Assembly: GCA_023150455.1 (NCBI GenBank)
Contig: JAKLKW010000016.1
Span: forward strand, 13,046-61,495
From: Alphaproteobacteria bacterium
GTDB lineage: Bacteria; Pseudomonadota; Alphaproteobacteria; JAEULC01
Direction: 5' to 3'
Length of the DNA stretch: 48,450 bases
The position numbers and the translations under genes were made by a program. Shown here piece after piece: positions 22,389 to 32,484 of this stretch (within the stretch, counting starts at the first letter, position 1; each line of letters opens with the position of its first letter). The notes below the pieces were generated by a model. It saw only the letters and a list, made by a program, of their open reading frames with translations. It did not search any database and was not told where the DNA came from.

Positions 22389-22679
22389 ATGAGGCAAAGG
22401 CCCAAGGCGGTCGGCACGGTGCAGGTCGACAACGACCGGGTGAAGGTCACGCAGTGGCGCTTCGCGCCGGGCGCGGAGACGGGCTGGCACCGGCACGGCT
22501 ACGACTACGTCGTCGTGCCGCTCGTGACCGGCAGCCTGCTGCTGGACGACGGCAAGGTGCAGCGCACGGCGGGACTGGCCGCGGGCCAGTCCTACTACCG
22601 GCCGGTCGGCGTCGAACACAACGTCGTCAACGCCAACGCGCACGAGTTCGCCTTCGTCGAGATCGAGTTCAAGGCCTGA
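22389..22679 (+). CDS. Small cupin-domain protein
   Basis: 96 residues, a single cupin barrel. The metal-binding motif is visible: GWHRHGYDYVVVPLVTGSL supplies two His and the conserved E/Y position, and the second motif PVGVEHNVVNANAHEFAFV gives the third His. Such stand-alone cupins often bind small carboxylates or sugars, or act as simple dioxygenases or isomerases; the function here is unknown. ATG 22389 is preceded by GCGGAGGTTGGA, a good ribosome site. Its end overlaps the convergent DUF72 gene by 11 bases. Confidence 0.88.
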   Translation: MRQRPKAVGTVQVDNDRVKVTQWRFAPGAETGWHRHGYDYVVVPLVTGSLLLDDGKVQRTAGLAAGQSYYRPVGVEHNVVNANAHEFAFVEIEFKA

Positions 22680-23001
22680 GCCGCTCGATCAGCGCCATGG
22701 CGGCCGCCGGCGCCTTCGGCTTGTGGCCGTTGATCATGTAGACGAACACGTCGCGCGCCCGGGGCGGCGTGCGCTCGGGCGCCGCGATGCGGTCGAGGTC
22801 GTCCGGCGGCGTCTCCTCGCGCCAGCGCCGGAAGCTCTCGGGCCTCTGCGCGCCGTAATAAGTGCCGTTGATCTCGATCGAGGCCGGCTTGCGGCTGGCG
22901 TATTCCAGCTCGCGCTTCTGCGGCAGGCCCCTGGGATAGAAGGTGCCGCGCCAGGGCTCGAACACCCAGCCGCCGACGCCGACCCGGATCGTGCCTGGCA
23001 T
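22669..23001 (-). pseudogene. DUF72 family gene with large internal deletion
   Basis: 110 residues where the family normally has about 250. MPGTIRVGVGGWVFEPWRGT and SIEINGTYYGAQRPESFRRW are the normal N-terminal TIM-barrel start. The sequence then jumps at REETPPDDLDRIA to the normal C-terminal end ARDVFVYMINGHKPKAPAAA. Roughly 150 central residues are missing while the frame is kept, so most of the barrel is gone and the protein is unlikely to fold normally. The join around PDD suggests deletion between two similar short stretches. Named pseudogene for that reason, although the ORF is open. Confidence 0.75.
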
Positions 23002-23099
23002 GCCGTGCCTCCGTGGCTTGCGTGACAGCTCCTTGTATCGCGCCCGCCGAAGCGCCGCCCGCGCAACTTCGCGCGAGCGCCGGGGCGGTTCTCGGCCCT

Positions 23100-23852
23100 T
23101 CACTTCGCGTCGTGGAAGATCACGCCCAGCGTGAAGCGTCGGCCCGAGCGCAGGCGGCTGACGCCGTGGCGCATGGCGACGCGGTAGACGCCGCGCGTGC
23201 CCTGGACCGGGCGGTGATCGACGGGGAAGACGACGCCGTCGCCCTGCGCCGGCTGCACGACCTCGGCGCGCGACTGCATGCGCGGGCGCTGCTCGGTCAG
23301 CACGAACTCGCCGCCGGAGAAGTCGCGCCGCGGATCGGACAGCAGGACCGCGACCTGCAGCGGGAAGACGTGCTCGCCATAGAGGTCCTGGTGCAGGCAG
23401 TTGTAGTCGCCCTCGCCGTAGCGGAGCATGAGCGGCGTCGGCCGGGTCTGCCCGGCGTCGTGGCAGCGCTTCAGGTAGTCCGCGTGGCGGGCGGGAAAGT
23501 CCGTGGCGGCGCCGAGCGCCTTGGCCCAGCCATTGGCGATGCGGGCGAGCGGCGGATAGAGCGCGCCGCGCAGCGCGGCGACGATGGGCGGCAGCGGATA
23601 GGCGAAATACCTGTACTCGCCGCGGCCGAAGCCGTGCCGCGCCATCACGATCCGGCTGCGGAACCGAGCGTCGTCGCCGTAGCACGCGATCAGCGCGGCA
23701 CACTCCTCCGGCGTCAGCACGCCGGGCAGCACGGCCGCGCCGTGCGCGTCGATCTCGCGGACGACGCGGTCCCAGTCCTGCGCGGCGACGCGCCGGACGA
23801 TCGCCCGTTCGGCACGATCGGCGGCGGCAGACGAACGGCGGCGCGGGCTCAT
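23100..23852 (-). CDS. 2OG-Fe(II) oxygenase (COG3826-like)
   Basis: 250 residues. The double-stranded β-helix iron site is visible: His154-Gln-Asp156 in NCLHQDLYGEHVFPLQVAVL, distal His229 in RVAMRHGVSRL, and Arg239 in RRFTLGVIFHDAK for 2-oxoglutarate. The N-terminal helical part (DIDAHGAA-like DAHGAAVLPGVLTPEECAAL) and GFGRGEYRYFAYPLP are typical of COG3826 prolyl-hydroxylase-like enzymes. These often neighbour DNA alkylation-repair genes; here AlkB lies 4 kb away. The substrate is unknown. ATG 23852 gives MSPRRRSSAA, with a basic N-terminal tail. Confidence 0.9.
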   Translation of the reverse strand: MSPRRRSSAAADRAERAIVRRVAAQDWDRVVREIDAHGAAVLPGVLTPEECAALIACYGDDARFRSRIVMARHGFGRGEYRYFAYPLPPIVAALRGALYPPLARIANGWAKALGAATDFPARHADYLKRCHDAGQTRPTPLMLRYGEGDYNCLHQDLYGEHVFPLQVAVLLSDPRRDFSGGEFVLTEQRPRMQSRAEVVQPAQGDGVVFPVDHRPVQGTRGVYRVAMRHGVSRLRSGRRFTLGVIFHDAK

Positions 23853-23951
23853 GGCTCAGGCGACCTCGGCATCGTGACGACGCGGATGCGAGGCGACTGG
23901 TTCGCACGGATGGCGGGTCCCGGCCACCCGGAATTTGCCACCGGGGAGCTG

Positions 23952-24500
23952 CTAGAACTCGCGCCCGTCGGGCAGCAGCGTGAACAGCGTCAGGGCGAAG
24001 ATCATGTCGACCGTGGCGCCGTCGGCGGCAAGCGGGAGGTAGATGCGCTCGAGCTGCACCACGTCCTGCGTCGGCCAGGCCACAGGCTTGCCGCGGCGCC
24101 AGTGCGGCACGGCGCCCGCCGCCACGTGCTCGAGGAAGCCGCGCATCGGGTTGCTGGCGAAATCGGGGTGCACCTCGTCGAGGAATTTCCGCGTCGGGTT
24201 GCTTTTGTAGACCTGCGCCACGCGGCTGCCGAGCAGGCGATAGCGGAAGCGAAACCGCCCGGGCTCGGGACGCAGCACGTCGACCAGCCACACGCCGGGC
24301 AGGAGCTGCGGGATGTCGAGCGGGTCGATCTGCTGCCGGCCGGGCAGGCGGTCGGGCGGCGTGCAGCGGACGTAATAGGAGAGGAACGCCGCGGTCTTCG
24401 GGGGCACGTCGCCGGCCAGCAGCGCCTCGACCTGCTCCAGGCACTGGTCGCGCAGGCGCCGGCGACGGTCTGAAGCAAGCGGGCTGACGGAGTCGGGCAT
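23952..24500 (-). CDS. PAS_5 domain protein
   Basis: 182 residues matching the PAS_5 (PF07310-like) family of short, single-domain PAS proteins common in Rhodospirillales. DIPQLLPGVWLVDVLRPEPG, RFRFRYRLLGSRVAQVYKSN and FLDEVHPDF form the PAS core, and DVVQLERIYLPLAADGATVD the later strands. No output domain is present, so it is a sensor or adaptor of unknown partner. I start at ATG 24500 (MPDSVSPLAS), but upstream in-frame starts are possible. It is divergent from the peptide-type ABC transporter, with 255 bases between. Confidence 0.8.
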   Translation of the reverse strand: MPDSVSPLASDRRRRLRDQCLEQVEALLAGDVPPKTAAFLSYYVRCTPPDRLPGRQQIDPLDIPQLLPGVWLVDVLRPEPGRFRFRYRLLGSRVAQVYKSNPTRKFLDEVHPDFASNPMRGFLEHVAAGAVPHWRRGKPVAWPTQDVVQLERIYLPLAADGATVDMIFALTLFTLLPDGREF

Positions 24501-24675
24501 GGCTCGGGCGCGCCTTGCAAGGGCTGCGCGCATCGCGTGCAGGCGATGCGCGTTCTTGCGCGCAGGCAGGCGCATTTCTACAGGCCCAATCGTTAACAAT
24601 GTGTTGGGAATCGACCGCGCTGTTCGGCCGCATGCGTACGAACACGGGGGGACGTTGCCAGCGCGCCGAGGCCGG

Positions 24676-24705
24676 TTGCATGTGCTGGAGAATGCCCGTC
24701 ATACT
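24676..24705 (+). promoter_or_regulatory. Candidate promoter of the ABC transporter operon
   Basis: TTGCAT (24676-24681) and CATACT (24700-24705) are spaced by 18 bases, ending 50 bases before the substrate-binding-protein start. The rest of the 24501-24755 gap contains GCGGCGGACCGCCGC (hairpin) and no gene. Confidence 0.4.
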
Positions 24706-24755
24706 GACGCCCAAGCGGCGGACCGCCGCGGGAGACGAACACGGGGGCAATCGCG

Positions 24756-26372
24756 ATGAACGGGACGAACGACAAGCGGAATGGTTTGCGCCGGGTGCCG
24801 GCGGCCCTGGCGGCCGCGGCCCTGCTGGCGGGCATCGCCGGCGGCACCGCGCTGGCGGCGGAAAAGGTGCTGCGCGCGACCATGCACGCCGACGTGCGCA
24901 CGGTCGATCCTTTCTGGACGACGCAGACCATCGCCGGCATCCACGGCATGATGGTGTACGACACGCTGTTCTCGAGCGACCACAACCTGAAGGCGCAGCC
25001 GCAGATGGTCGAGTCGTGGACGGTCAGCCCCGACCGCCTGACCTATACCTTCGTGCTGCGCCTGGGCCTGAAGTTCCACGACGGGTCGCCGGTCACCAGC
25101 AAGGACGTGGTCGCCTCGATGAACCGCTGGGGCAAGCGCGACGGCGCCGGCAAGCAGCTGTTCGGCTATACCGCGTCGCTGACGGCCAAGGACGACAAGA
25201 CCTTCGAGTGGAAGCTGAAGGAGCCGTACGGGCTCGTGATCGACACGCTGGCCAAGACCGGCACCAGCATTCCCTTCGTCATGCGCGAAAAGGAAGCCAT
25301 GGTCGATCCGATGCAGCAGATCCAGGAGATCATCGGCTCGGGCCCGTTCGCCTTCAAGCGCGACGAATGGGTGCCGGGCAGCAAGACCGTGTACGTGAAG
25401 TTCAAGGACTACGCGCCACGCAAGGAGCCGGCCTCGGGCCATGCCGGCGGCAAGGTCGTCAAGGTCGACCGGGTCGAGTTCGTCTGGCTGCCCGACCCGC
25501 AGACGGCGCAGTCGGCCCTGGTCGCGGGCGAGATCGACTACCTGGAAAACCCGCAGCCCGACTTCCTGCCGATCCTGGAATCGACGCCGGGCATCAAGAT
25601 CGAATCGCACCCGGCGATGGGCACGATGGGGATCGTGCAGCTCAACCACCTGCATCCGCCCTTCAACAACGTGAAGGCGCGGCAGGCCATGTACTACATC
25701 CTCAACAACGCCGACTACCTGAACACCATTGCCGCCAACAAGGATCTGCAGCGGCTCTGCTTCTCGTATTTCGGCTGCGGCGTGGAGATGGAGACCGACG
25801 CCGGCAGCGAGGCGTACAAGGCGGCGAAGGACTACAAGAAGGCCGAGGCCCTGTTCAAGGAGGCCGGCTACAACGGCGAGCCGATCACGATCCTGCACGC
25901 GACCGACCACCAGTACATCAACCCGGCCAACCAGGTGATGATCCAGCAGCTGCGCAAGGCGGGCTTCCTCAAGCTCGACGTGCAGGCGATGGACTGGGGC
26001 TCGGTGGTCGCGCGCCGCGCGAAGAAGGAGGCGCCGGCCCAGGGCGGCTGGAACATCTTCATCACCGGCACGACGGTCTTGAGCTCTTCCACGCCTATCA
26101 CCCATGTCTCCATCGGGATGGGCTGCGAGAAGGCGTGGTTCGGCTGGCCGTGCGACGCCAAGCTGGAGGAGCTGCGCAAGGCCTGGGCCTTCGCGCCCGA
26201 CAGCGCCAAGCGCAAGGAGATCGCCATCGAGCTGTCGAAGCGCGCGTACGAGCAGGTGCCCTACGTCTCGTTCGGGCAATGGGTCAACCCGGTGGCGTAC
26301 CGCGCGGACCGGATCTCCGGCGTGCTGCCGGTGCCGTCGGTGCCGCCGATGTGGAACATCGAGAAGAAGTAG
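24756..26372 (+). CDS. ABC transporter substrate-binding protein, family 5 (dipeptide type)
   Basis: 538 residues. A signal peptide (RVPAALAAAALLAGIAGG, cleavage near TALAAEK) sends it to the periplasm. The SBP_bac_5 fold is recognised by MVYDTLFSSDHNLKAQPQMV, ESWTVSPDRLTYTFVLRLGL, KFHDGSPVTSKDVVASMNRW, IGSGPFAFKRDEWVPGSKTV and LNNADYLNTIA. The family delivers di/oligopeptides, opines, sugars, nickel or drugs to cognate permeases, and the ligand here is not predictable. CFSYFGCGVEM carries two Cys that could form a disulfide. First gene of a five-gene operon with two permeases and two ATPases. Confidence 0.95.
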   Translation: MNGTNDKRNGLRRVPAALAAAALLAGIAGGTALAAEKVLRATMHADVRTVDPFWTTQTIAGIHGMMVYDTLFSSDHNLKAQPQMVESWTVSPDRLTYTFVLRLGLKFHDGSPVTSKDVVASMNRWGKRDGAGKQLFGYTASLTAKDDKTFEWKLKEPYGLVIDTLAKTGTSIPFVMREKEAMVDPMQQIQEIIGSGPFAFKRDEWVPGSKTVYVKFKDYAPRKEPASGHAGGKVVKVDRVEFVWLPDPQTAQSALVAGEIDYLENPQPDFLPILESTPGIKIESHPAMGTMGIVQLNHLHPPFNNVKARQAMYYILNNADYLNTIAANKDLQRLCFSYFGCGVEMETDAGSEAYKAAKDYKKAEALFKEAGYNGEPITILHATDHQYINPANQVMIQQLRKAGFLKLDVQAMDWGSVVARRAKKEAPAQGGWNIFITGTTVLSSSTPITHVSIGMGCEKAWFGWPCDAKLEELRKAWAFAPDSAKRKEIAIELSKRAYEQVPYVSFGQWVNPVAYRADRISGVLPVPSVPPMWNIEKK

Positions 26373-26400
26373 AAGCGGGCAGCCGAGAGGCCGTGGGCGG

Positions 26401-27342
26401 ATGACGGCCTACGTCATCCGGCGCCTGCTCGCGACCATCCCCGTGATGGCCGTGGTGGCGCTGTTCGTGTTCTTCCTGCTGCACCTGACGCCGGGCGACC
26501 CGGCGGCGGTGATCGCCGGCGACGACGCGTCGCCGGCGGAGGTCGAGGGCGTGCGCCGCAAGCTCGGCCTCGACCGGCCGATGTGGGAGCAGTTCGCGAT
26601 CTACACCTGGAACCTGCTGCGGGGCGACCTCGGCACCTCGATCTTCTCCAACCTGCCGGTCCTGACCCTGGTCCGGCAGCGGCTGGAGCCGTCGCTGGTG
26701 CTGGCGGTCTCGACGCTCGTCATCGCGGTCGTCTTCGCGATCCCGATGGGCGTGGTCGCGGCGTGGAAGGCGCGCACGGCCGTCGATCGCATCGTCATGG
26801 CGTTCTCGGTCATGGGCTTCGCCATGCCGGTGTTCCTGATCGGCTACATGCTGATCTACATCTTCGCGATCGAGCTGCGCTGGCTGCCGGTGCAGGGCTA
26901 CCGGCCGCTGGCGCAGGGCATCGTTGGGACCGCGCGCTCGATCGTGCTGCCGGCCTTCGCGCTGGGCATGGTCTACATGGCGCTGATCGCGCGCATCACG
27001 CGCGCCAGCATGCTCGAGGTCCTGTCCGAGGACTACATCCGCACGGCGCACGCCAAGGGCGTCGCCACGACGGGCGTGCTGCTGCGCCATGCCCTCAAGA
27101 ACGCCGCGGTGCCGATCGTGACCGTGATCGGCATCGGCCTGGCGCTCTTGATCTCCGGCGTGGTGCTGACCGAGACCGTGTTCAACATCCCCGGGCTCGG
27201 GCGATTGACGGTCGACGCGATCCTCAAGCGCGACTACCCGATCATCCAGGGCCTCATCATCCTGTTCGCGGGCGTCAAGGTGCTGGTCAATCTCATGATC
27301 GACCTCAGCTACACCTGGCTCGACCCGCGGATCCGATATTGA
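26401..27342 (+). CDS. dppB: ABC transporter permease, DppB-like
   Basis: 313 residues, six membrane helices. [20 protein letters not shown] is the standard DppB/OppB first helix, [20 protein letters not shown] the conserved GDP loop, and [20 protein letters not shown] the EAA loop that contacts the ATPases. The start at ATG 26401 follows GAGGCCGTGGGCGG. Its stop overlaps the next permease start (TGATG), showing an operon. Together with the DppC partner it forms the membrane channel fed by the upstream binding protein. Confidence 0.95.
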   Translation: MTAYVIRRLLATIPVMAVVALFVFFLLHLTPGDPAAVIAGDDASPAEVEGVRRKLGLDRPMWEQFAIYTWNLLRGDLGTSIFSNLPVLTLVRQRLEPSLVLAVSTLVIAVVFAIPMGVVAAWKARTAVDRIVMAFSVMGFAMPVFLIGYMLIYIFAIELRWLPVQGYRPLAQGIVGTARSIVLPAFALGMVYMALIARITRASMLEVLSEDYIRTAHAKGVATTGVLLRHALKNAAVPIVTVIGIGLALLISGVVLTETVFNIPGLGRLTVDAILKRDYPIIQGLIILFAGVKVLVNLMIDLSYTWLDPRIRY

Positions 27343-28217
27343 TGACCGCCGCCGTCATCGAGGCCGAGGCGCCGGCGCCGTCGCGGGGGGCGCGGGTGCT
27401 CGCCTGGGTCCGGCGCAACCCGACGATCGTGATCGGCTCGGCGATCCTGCTCTCGCTGGTCGGGCTGGCGGTGCTGGCGCCGTGGATCGCCGACGATCCG
27501 CTCAACTTCGAGCCGACCAATCGCCTCAAGCGGCCCACGGCGCAGTCGTGGTTCGGCACCGACCGGTTCGGCCGCGACGTCTACAGCCGCGTGGTGTACG
27601 GCACGCGCATCTCGCTGGTCGTGGGCTTGAGCGTGGCGGTGCTGGCGACGGCGGTGGGGCTGGCGGTCGGCATCCTGTGCGGCTTCTACAAGCGGGTCGA
27701 CGGCGTGGTCATGCGCGTGATGGACGGCATGATGGCGATCCCGGCGATCCTGCTCGCGATCGCGCTGATCACGCTGATGAAGGCGAGCCTCTTGATCGTC
27801 ATCATCGCCATCTCGATCCCCGAGATCCCGCGCGTCGTGCGCCTGGTGCGCAGCGTCGTGCTGACCGTGCGGGCGCTGCCCTATATCGAGGCGGCGATCG
27901 CCAGCGGCACGCGCGGGCTCGCCATCATGGCGCGGCACGTCCTGCCCAACACCATCGCGCCCCTGATCGTGCAGGCGACCTATGTCTGCGCCTCGGCCAT
28001 CCTGCTCGAGGCGGGACTGTCGTTCCTCGGCGCCGGCACGCCGCCGGAGATCCCGAGCTGGGGCAACGTCATCTCGGACGGGCGCACCTTCTTCCAGATC
28101 GCGCCCTGGATCATCTTCTTCCCCGGCGTGCTGCTGGCCGTGACCGTGCTGGCGATCAACCTGGTTGGCGACGGGTTGCGCGACACGCTCGACCCGCGCA
28201 TCGCGCGGCGCATGTAG
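27342..28217 (+). CDS. dppC: ABC transporter permease, DppC-like
   Basis: 291 residues, with the usual cytoplasmic N-terminal segment, a first helix at ~28-50 and six helices in all. Family marks are [20 protein letters not shown], the [23 protein letters not shown] loop, [35 protein letters not shown] and [15 protein letters not shown]. Translation is coupled to the DppB gene through a one-base TGATG overlap. Forms the second half of the permease. Confidence 0.95.
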   Translation: MTAAVIEAEAPAPSRGARVLAWVRRNPTIVIGSAILLSLVGLAVLAPWIADDPLNFEPTNRLKRPTAQSWFGTDRFGRDVYSRVVYGTRISLVVGLSVAVLATAVGLAVGILCGFYKRVDGVVMRVMDGMMAIPAILLAIALITLMKASLLIVIIAISIPEIPRVVRLVRSVVLTVRALPYIEAAIASGTRGLAIMARHVLPNTIAPLIVQATYVCASAILLEAGLSFLGAGTPPEIPSWGNVISDGRTFFQIAPWIIFFPGVLLAVTVLAINLVGDGLRDTLDPRIARRM

Positions 28218-28227
28218 GGCCGCTCGG

Positions 28228-29234
<1,007 letters not shown>

Positions 29235-29238
<4 letters not shown>

Positions 29239-30248
29239 GCGCGACGACGACGCCCGCGCTCGAGGTCGACGGGCTCAAGAAGCACTTCCCCGTGTACAAG
29301 GGCGTGCTGTCGCGGCCGGCCGGCGCGGTGCGCGCGGTCGACGGCGTCAGCTTCGCCGTCACGCGCGGCGAGACGCTGGGCCTGGTCGGCGAGTCCGGCT
29401 GCGGCAAGTCGACGGTCGGGCGCGTGGTGCTGAAGCTGCTCGAGCCGACCGCCGGCCGCATCCTGCTGGCGGGCGAGGACGTCACGACGCTCGCGCCGGG
29501 CGCGATGTGGACGCACCGCCGCCGCGTGCAGATCGTGTTCCAGGACCCCTATTCCTCGCTCAACCCGCGCATGTCGGCGGGCGCCATCGTCGGCGAGCCG
29601 ATCGGCAATTTCGGCCTGGCGGAAGGGGCCGAGCGCCAGGAGCGCGTGGCGCGGCTGTTCCGGCGCGTGGGCCTGCGCCCCGAGTTCATGCGCAAGTACC
29701 CGCACGAGTTCTCCGGCGGCCAGCGCCAGCGCCTCGGCATCGCCCGCGCGCTGGCGCCCGAGCCGGGCCTGATCGTCGCCGACGAGCCGGTCTCGGCGCT
29801 CGACGTCTCGGTGCAGGCGCAGGTGCTGAACCTGATGATCGACCTGCAGGAAGAGCTGGGCCTGTCCTATCTGTTCATCTCGCACGACCTCGCCGTCATG
29901 CGCCACATCAGCCACCGCATCGCCGTCATGTATCTCGGCCGCATCGTCGAGCTGGCCGACAAGCGCACGCTGTTCGCCGAGCCGCTGCATCCCTACACCG
30001 AGGCGCTGCTGTCGGCCGCGCCCGTCGCCGATCCGGCGCGCAAGCGCCGGCGCATCATCCTGCAGGGCGACGTGCCGAGCCCGGCCAGGCCGCCGCCCGG
30101 CTGCCATTTCCACACGCGCTGCCCCTACGCGATCGCCCGCTGCAAGGCCGAGGACCCGGCGCTCGGCGAGGTGGCACCCGGCCACCACGTCGCCTGCCTG
30201 AGGCGCGAGCCCGGCGCGCCGCCCGTCGCCCTGACGCCGACGGTTTGA
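29235..30248 (+). CDS. dppF: Dipeptide-type ABC ATPase, DppF-like
   Basis: 337 residues from GTG 29235, overlapping the previous stop by four bases. Walker A GESGCGKS (52-59), Q-loop [13 protein letters not shown], signature [15 protein letters not shown], Walker [21 protein letters not shown], switch His in [13 protein letters not shown] and the [15 protein letters not shown] tail with family-typical cysteines. [20 protein letters not shown] is the usual N-terminal insertion of DppF/OppF. Last gene of the transporter operon; a long inverted repeat follows immediately. Confidence 0.95.
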
Positions 30249-30253
30249 AAAAA

Positions 30254-30383
30254 TTCACCACAGAGACACGGAGACACAGAGGAGAAAGGAAGAGAGGTTC
30301 CTAGGGGGCCGAAGGCCGCAGGAGTTTCGTTTCTTTCTGCCCTCTTTGTTTTCCTCTCTGTGTCTCTGAGTCTCTGTGGTGAA
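30254..30383. repeat. Long intergenic inverted repeat (CACAGAGACAC type)
   Basis: TTCACCACAGAGACACGGAG at the left pairs with the GTGTCTCTGAGTCTCTGTGG and TGAA end at the right; the two arms span about 45 bases each. The loop holds GGCC-GAA-GGCC (30307-30317). Composition is purine-rich on one strand and unlike neighbouring DNA. It separates the transporter operon from the lactonase gene and probably ends the former's transcript, but the form is that of a mobile or amplified repeat. Confidence 0.8.
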
Positions 30384-30408
30384 TCCTTTCGTCCCAAGGA
30401 GGAAACAG

Positions 30409-31344
30409 GTGACCAAAACTCCGCCGTTTCGCGAGATCACCACGGGCTTGCGCTTTCCCGAGGGGCCGGTGGCGCTGGCCGACGGGTCGGTGCTGGTGGT
30501 CGAGATCCGCGCCGGGTGCCTGACCAAGGTGCATCCGGACGGGCGCAAGGAGGTGGTGGCGAAGCCGGGCGGAGGCCCCAACGGCGCGGCGATCGGCAGG
30601 GACGGCAAGTGCTATGTCTGCAACAACGGCGGCTTCGACTTCGCCGACGAGCCCTGCGTCCGGCCGATCGGGCAGGCCGCCGACTACGGCGGCGGGCGCA
30701 TCGAGCGCATCGACCTGTGGAGCGGCGCGGTCGAGACGCTGTACACGCACACGCCCGAGTTCCCGCTGCGCGGGCCCAACGACATCGTGTTCGACCGCCA
30801 GGGCGGCATGTGGTTCACCGACCTGGGCAAGCGGCGCGCGCGCGACCTGGACAACGGCGGCGTCTACTACGCCACGCCCGACGGCAAGACGATCAAGGAG
30901 GTCGTCTACCCGATGCTGATGGCCAACGGCATCGGCCTGTCGCCCGACGACGGCACGCTCTACGTCGCCGAGACCGATTCCGGCCGGCTCTGGGCCTTCG
31001 AGATCACCGGGCCGGGCGAGGTCAGGAAGCAGCCCTTTCCCTCGCCGCATGGCGGCCGCCTGCTGATCGGCCTGCCCGGCATGCAGCGGCTCGATTCCAT
31101 GGCCGTCGAGGCGAACGGCAACATCTGCGTCGCCACGCTGTTCGACCACCACGGCATCACGGTCGTCTCGCCCGACGGCAAGCTGGTCGAGCAGGTGCCG
31201 TTCCCCGACCTCTACGTCACCAACATCTGCTTCGGCGGCGACGACATGCAGACCGCCTATGTCACGCTGTCCGGCACCGGCAAGCTGATCGCCGCGCCCT
31301 GGAAGCGCCCGGGCCTCAAGCTGCACCACCTGCAGCGGCGATAG
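30409..31344 (+). CDS. SMP-30/gluconolactonase/LRE-like protein
   Basis: 311 residues from GTG 30409, which has a textbook ribosome site (AAGGAGGAAACAG). The six-bladed β-propeller of SMP-30 lactonases is recognised from TTGLRFPEGPVALADGSVLV (metal Glu in PEGP), GPNGAAIGRDGKCYVCNNGG, RGPNDIVFDRQGGMWFTDLG (metal Asn), MANGIGLSPDDGTLYVAETD (substrate/metal Asn and Asp) and the later blade FPDLYVTNICFGGDD. Such enzymes hydrolyse sugar lactones or other esters using Ca2+/Zn2+. No signal peptide. Probably separately expressed from the ABC transporter because of the intervening repeat. Confidence 0.9.
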   Translation: MTKTPPFREITTGLRFPEGPVALADGSVLVVEIRAGCLTKVHPDGRKEVVAKPGGGPNGAAIGRDGKCYVCNNGGFDFADEPCVRPIGQAADYGGGRIERIDLWSGAVETLYTHTPEFPLRGPNDIVFDRQGGMWFTDLGKRRARDLDNGGVYYATPDGKTIKEVVYPMLMANGIGLSPDDGTLYVAETDSGRLWAFEITGPGEVRKQPFPSPHGGRLLIGLPGMQRLDSMAVEANGNICVATLFDHHGITVVSPDGKLVEQVPFPDLYVTNICFGGDDMQTAYVTLSGTGKLIAAPWKRPGLKLHHLQRR

Positions 31345-31371
31345 GAAGAAGATTCGCTACAGAGAAGCAGC

Positions 31372-31387
31372 GCGGCCTACAGGCCGC
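31372..31387. terminator. Hairpin after the lactonase gene
   Basis: GCGGCC-TACA-GGCCGC is a perfect 6-bp stem 28 bases after the lactonase stop. No T-run. The same GGCC-loop-GGCCGCA core occurs at 30307 and 47105, so it could instead be a leftover of the intergenic repeat family, and TACAGAGAAGCAG just before it is reminiscent of that repeat's left arm. Confidence 0.4.
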
Positions 31388-31572
31388 AACCAAAGCCCTG
31401 ACAAGGCGCTTGCAAGTCCCTCGCCCGCCACCGCTCATCCGCGCGTAGTGCAGGCGGATGCCGACCGCGGCGACACGGGCGTGACGCAATTCGGTCGTGA
31501 CGGCGAGCCTAGCATGGGCGAAGCCGTGCTATAGAGGCGAGCGGTCGCACGCGAGGGGAGGCTGGCATCGCC

Positions 31573-32337
31573 ATGAAAGGCGCGTGGCTGGAGGAGCTGA
31601 CCTGGCCCGAGGCGGAGGCGTGGATCGACCGCGGCGCGCCGGTCGTGGTGCCGGTCGGCGCCGTCGCCAAGGAGCACGGGCATCACCTGCCGCTCAACAC
31701 CGACTTCCTGGTCGCGCGCGAGCTGGCGCGGCGGGTGGCGGCGGCGCTGCCGGTGCTGATCGCGCCGGTCGTGTCCTTCGGCTACTACCCGGCCTTCGTG
31801 CGCTATCCCGGCAGCCAGCACCTGGAGGCCGAGACCTTTGGCCTCTTGCTGCGCGACATCCTGAAGAAGCTCGTGCGCGACGGCGCCAGGCGCATCGCCA
31901 TCATCAACACCGGCGTGTCGACCGAGCCCGTGCTGCGGCTGGCGACGCGCGACCTGCTGGAGGCGACGGGCGTGCGCGTGTTCACCGCCGACATGAGCGC
32001 GCTGGGGCGGAAGAGCCGCGCGCTGCTGCAGCAGAAACTCGGCGGCCATGGCGACGAGGCGGAGACGAGCTGCCTGCTGGCCATCGCGCCGGAGCGCGTG
32101 CGCATGGACCGCGCCCGGGTCGACTACGGCCCCGCGCTCGACCGGCCGCCGACCGTGTTCGTGGCGCCCGGCGTGCTCGACCCCGACCCCGCGAGCGGCG
32201 AGGGTTTTTCGTTGACGGGCGTGCGCGGGGACCCCACGTTAGCAAGTGCAGCAAAAGGCGAGGCCATCCTCGCCGACATGGCGGGGGAGCTGGTCAGCGG
32301 GCTCGAAACCGCCTTTCCCGAGGCATTCGCGCGCTGA
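31573..32337 (+). CDS. Creatininase family protein
   Basis: 254 residues. The metal-binding signature is clear: Glu34 and His37-His38 with Asp44 in VAKEHGHHLPLNTD, and the later HGDEAETS motif supplies further ligands. FGYYPAFVRYPGSQHLEAET and IAIINTGVSTEPV are typical active-site loops; usual members read NGHGGN where this one reads NTGVST, so the substrate may differ. The family hydrolyses cyclic amides (creatinine) or formamide intermediates in cofactor biosynthesis. The start at ATG 31573 follows GAGGGGAGGCTGGC. It is upstream of, and separate from, the depolymerase gene. Confidence 0.88.
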   Translation: MKGAWLEELTWPEAEAWIDRGAPVVVPVGAVAKEHGHHLPLNTDFLVARELARRVAAALPVLIAPVVSFGYYPAFVRYPGSQHLEAETFGLLLRDILKKLVRDGARRIAIINTGVSTEPVLRLATRDLLEATGVRVFTADMSALGRKSRALLQQKLGGHGDEAETSCLLAIAPERVRMDRARVDYGPALDRPPTVFVAPGVLDPDPASGEGFSLTGVRGDPTLASAAKGEAILADMAGELVSGLETAFPEAFAR

Positions 32338-32484
32338 CCTCCGGCGGTAACCAATCGTTTACACGGGTAGGGTTATGGTGCTTCCAGGTGGGAGAGCGGG
32401 CCGGCAAAGACCGGCCGAGTATCGTCGGCGCGCCGCAGAAGCGGTGGCTCCGGCTCGGTGGTGCCGGCCATGAAAGGTGCCGCC

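Noticed and set aside
32341..32380. GTAACCAATCGTTTAC upstream of phaZ as a CtrA or DnaA site
   Set aside because: The half-sites do not match TTAA-N7-TTAA or a DnaA box; it may simply be promoter sequence.
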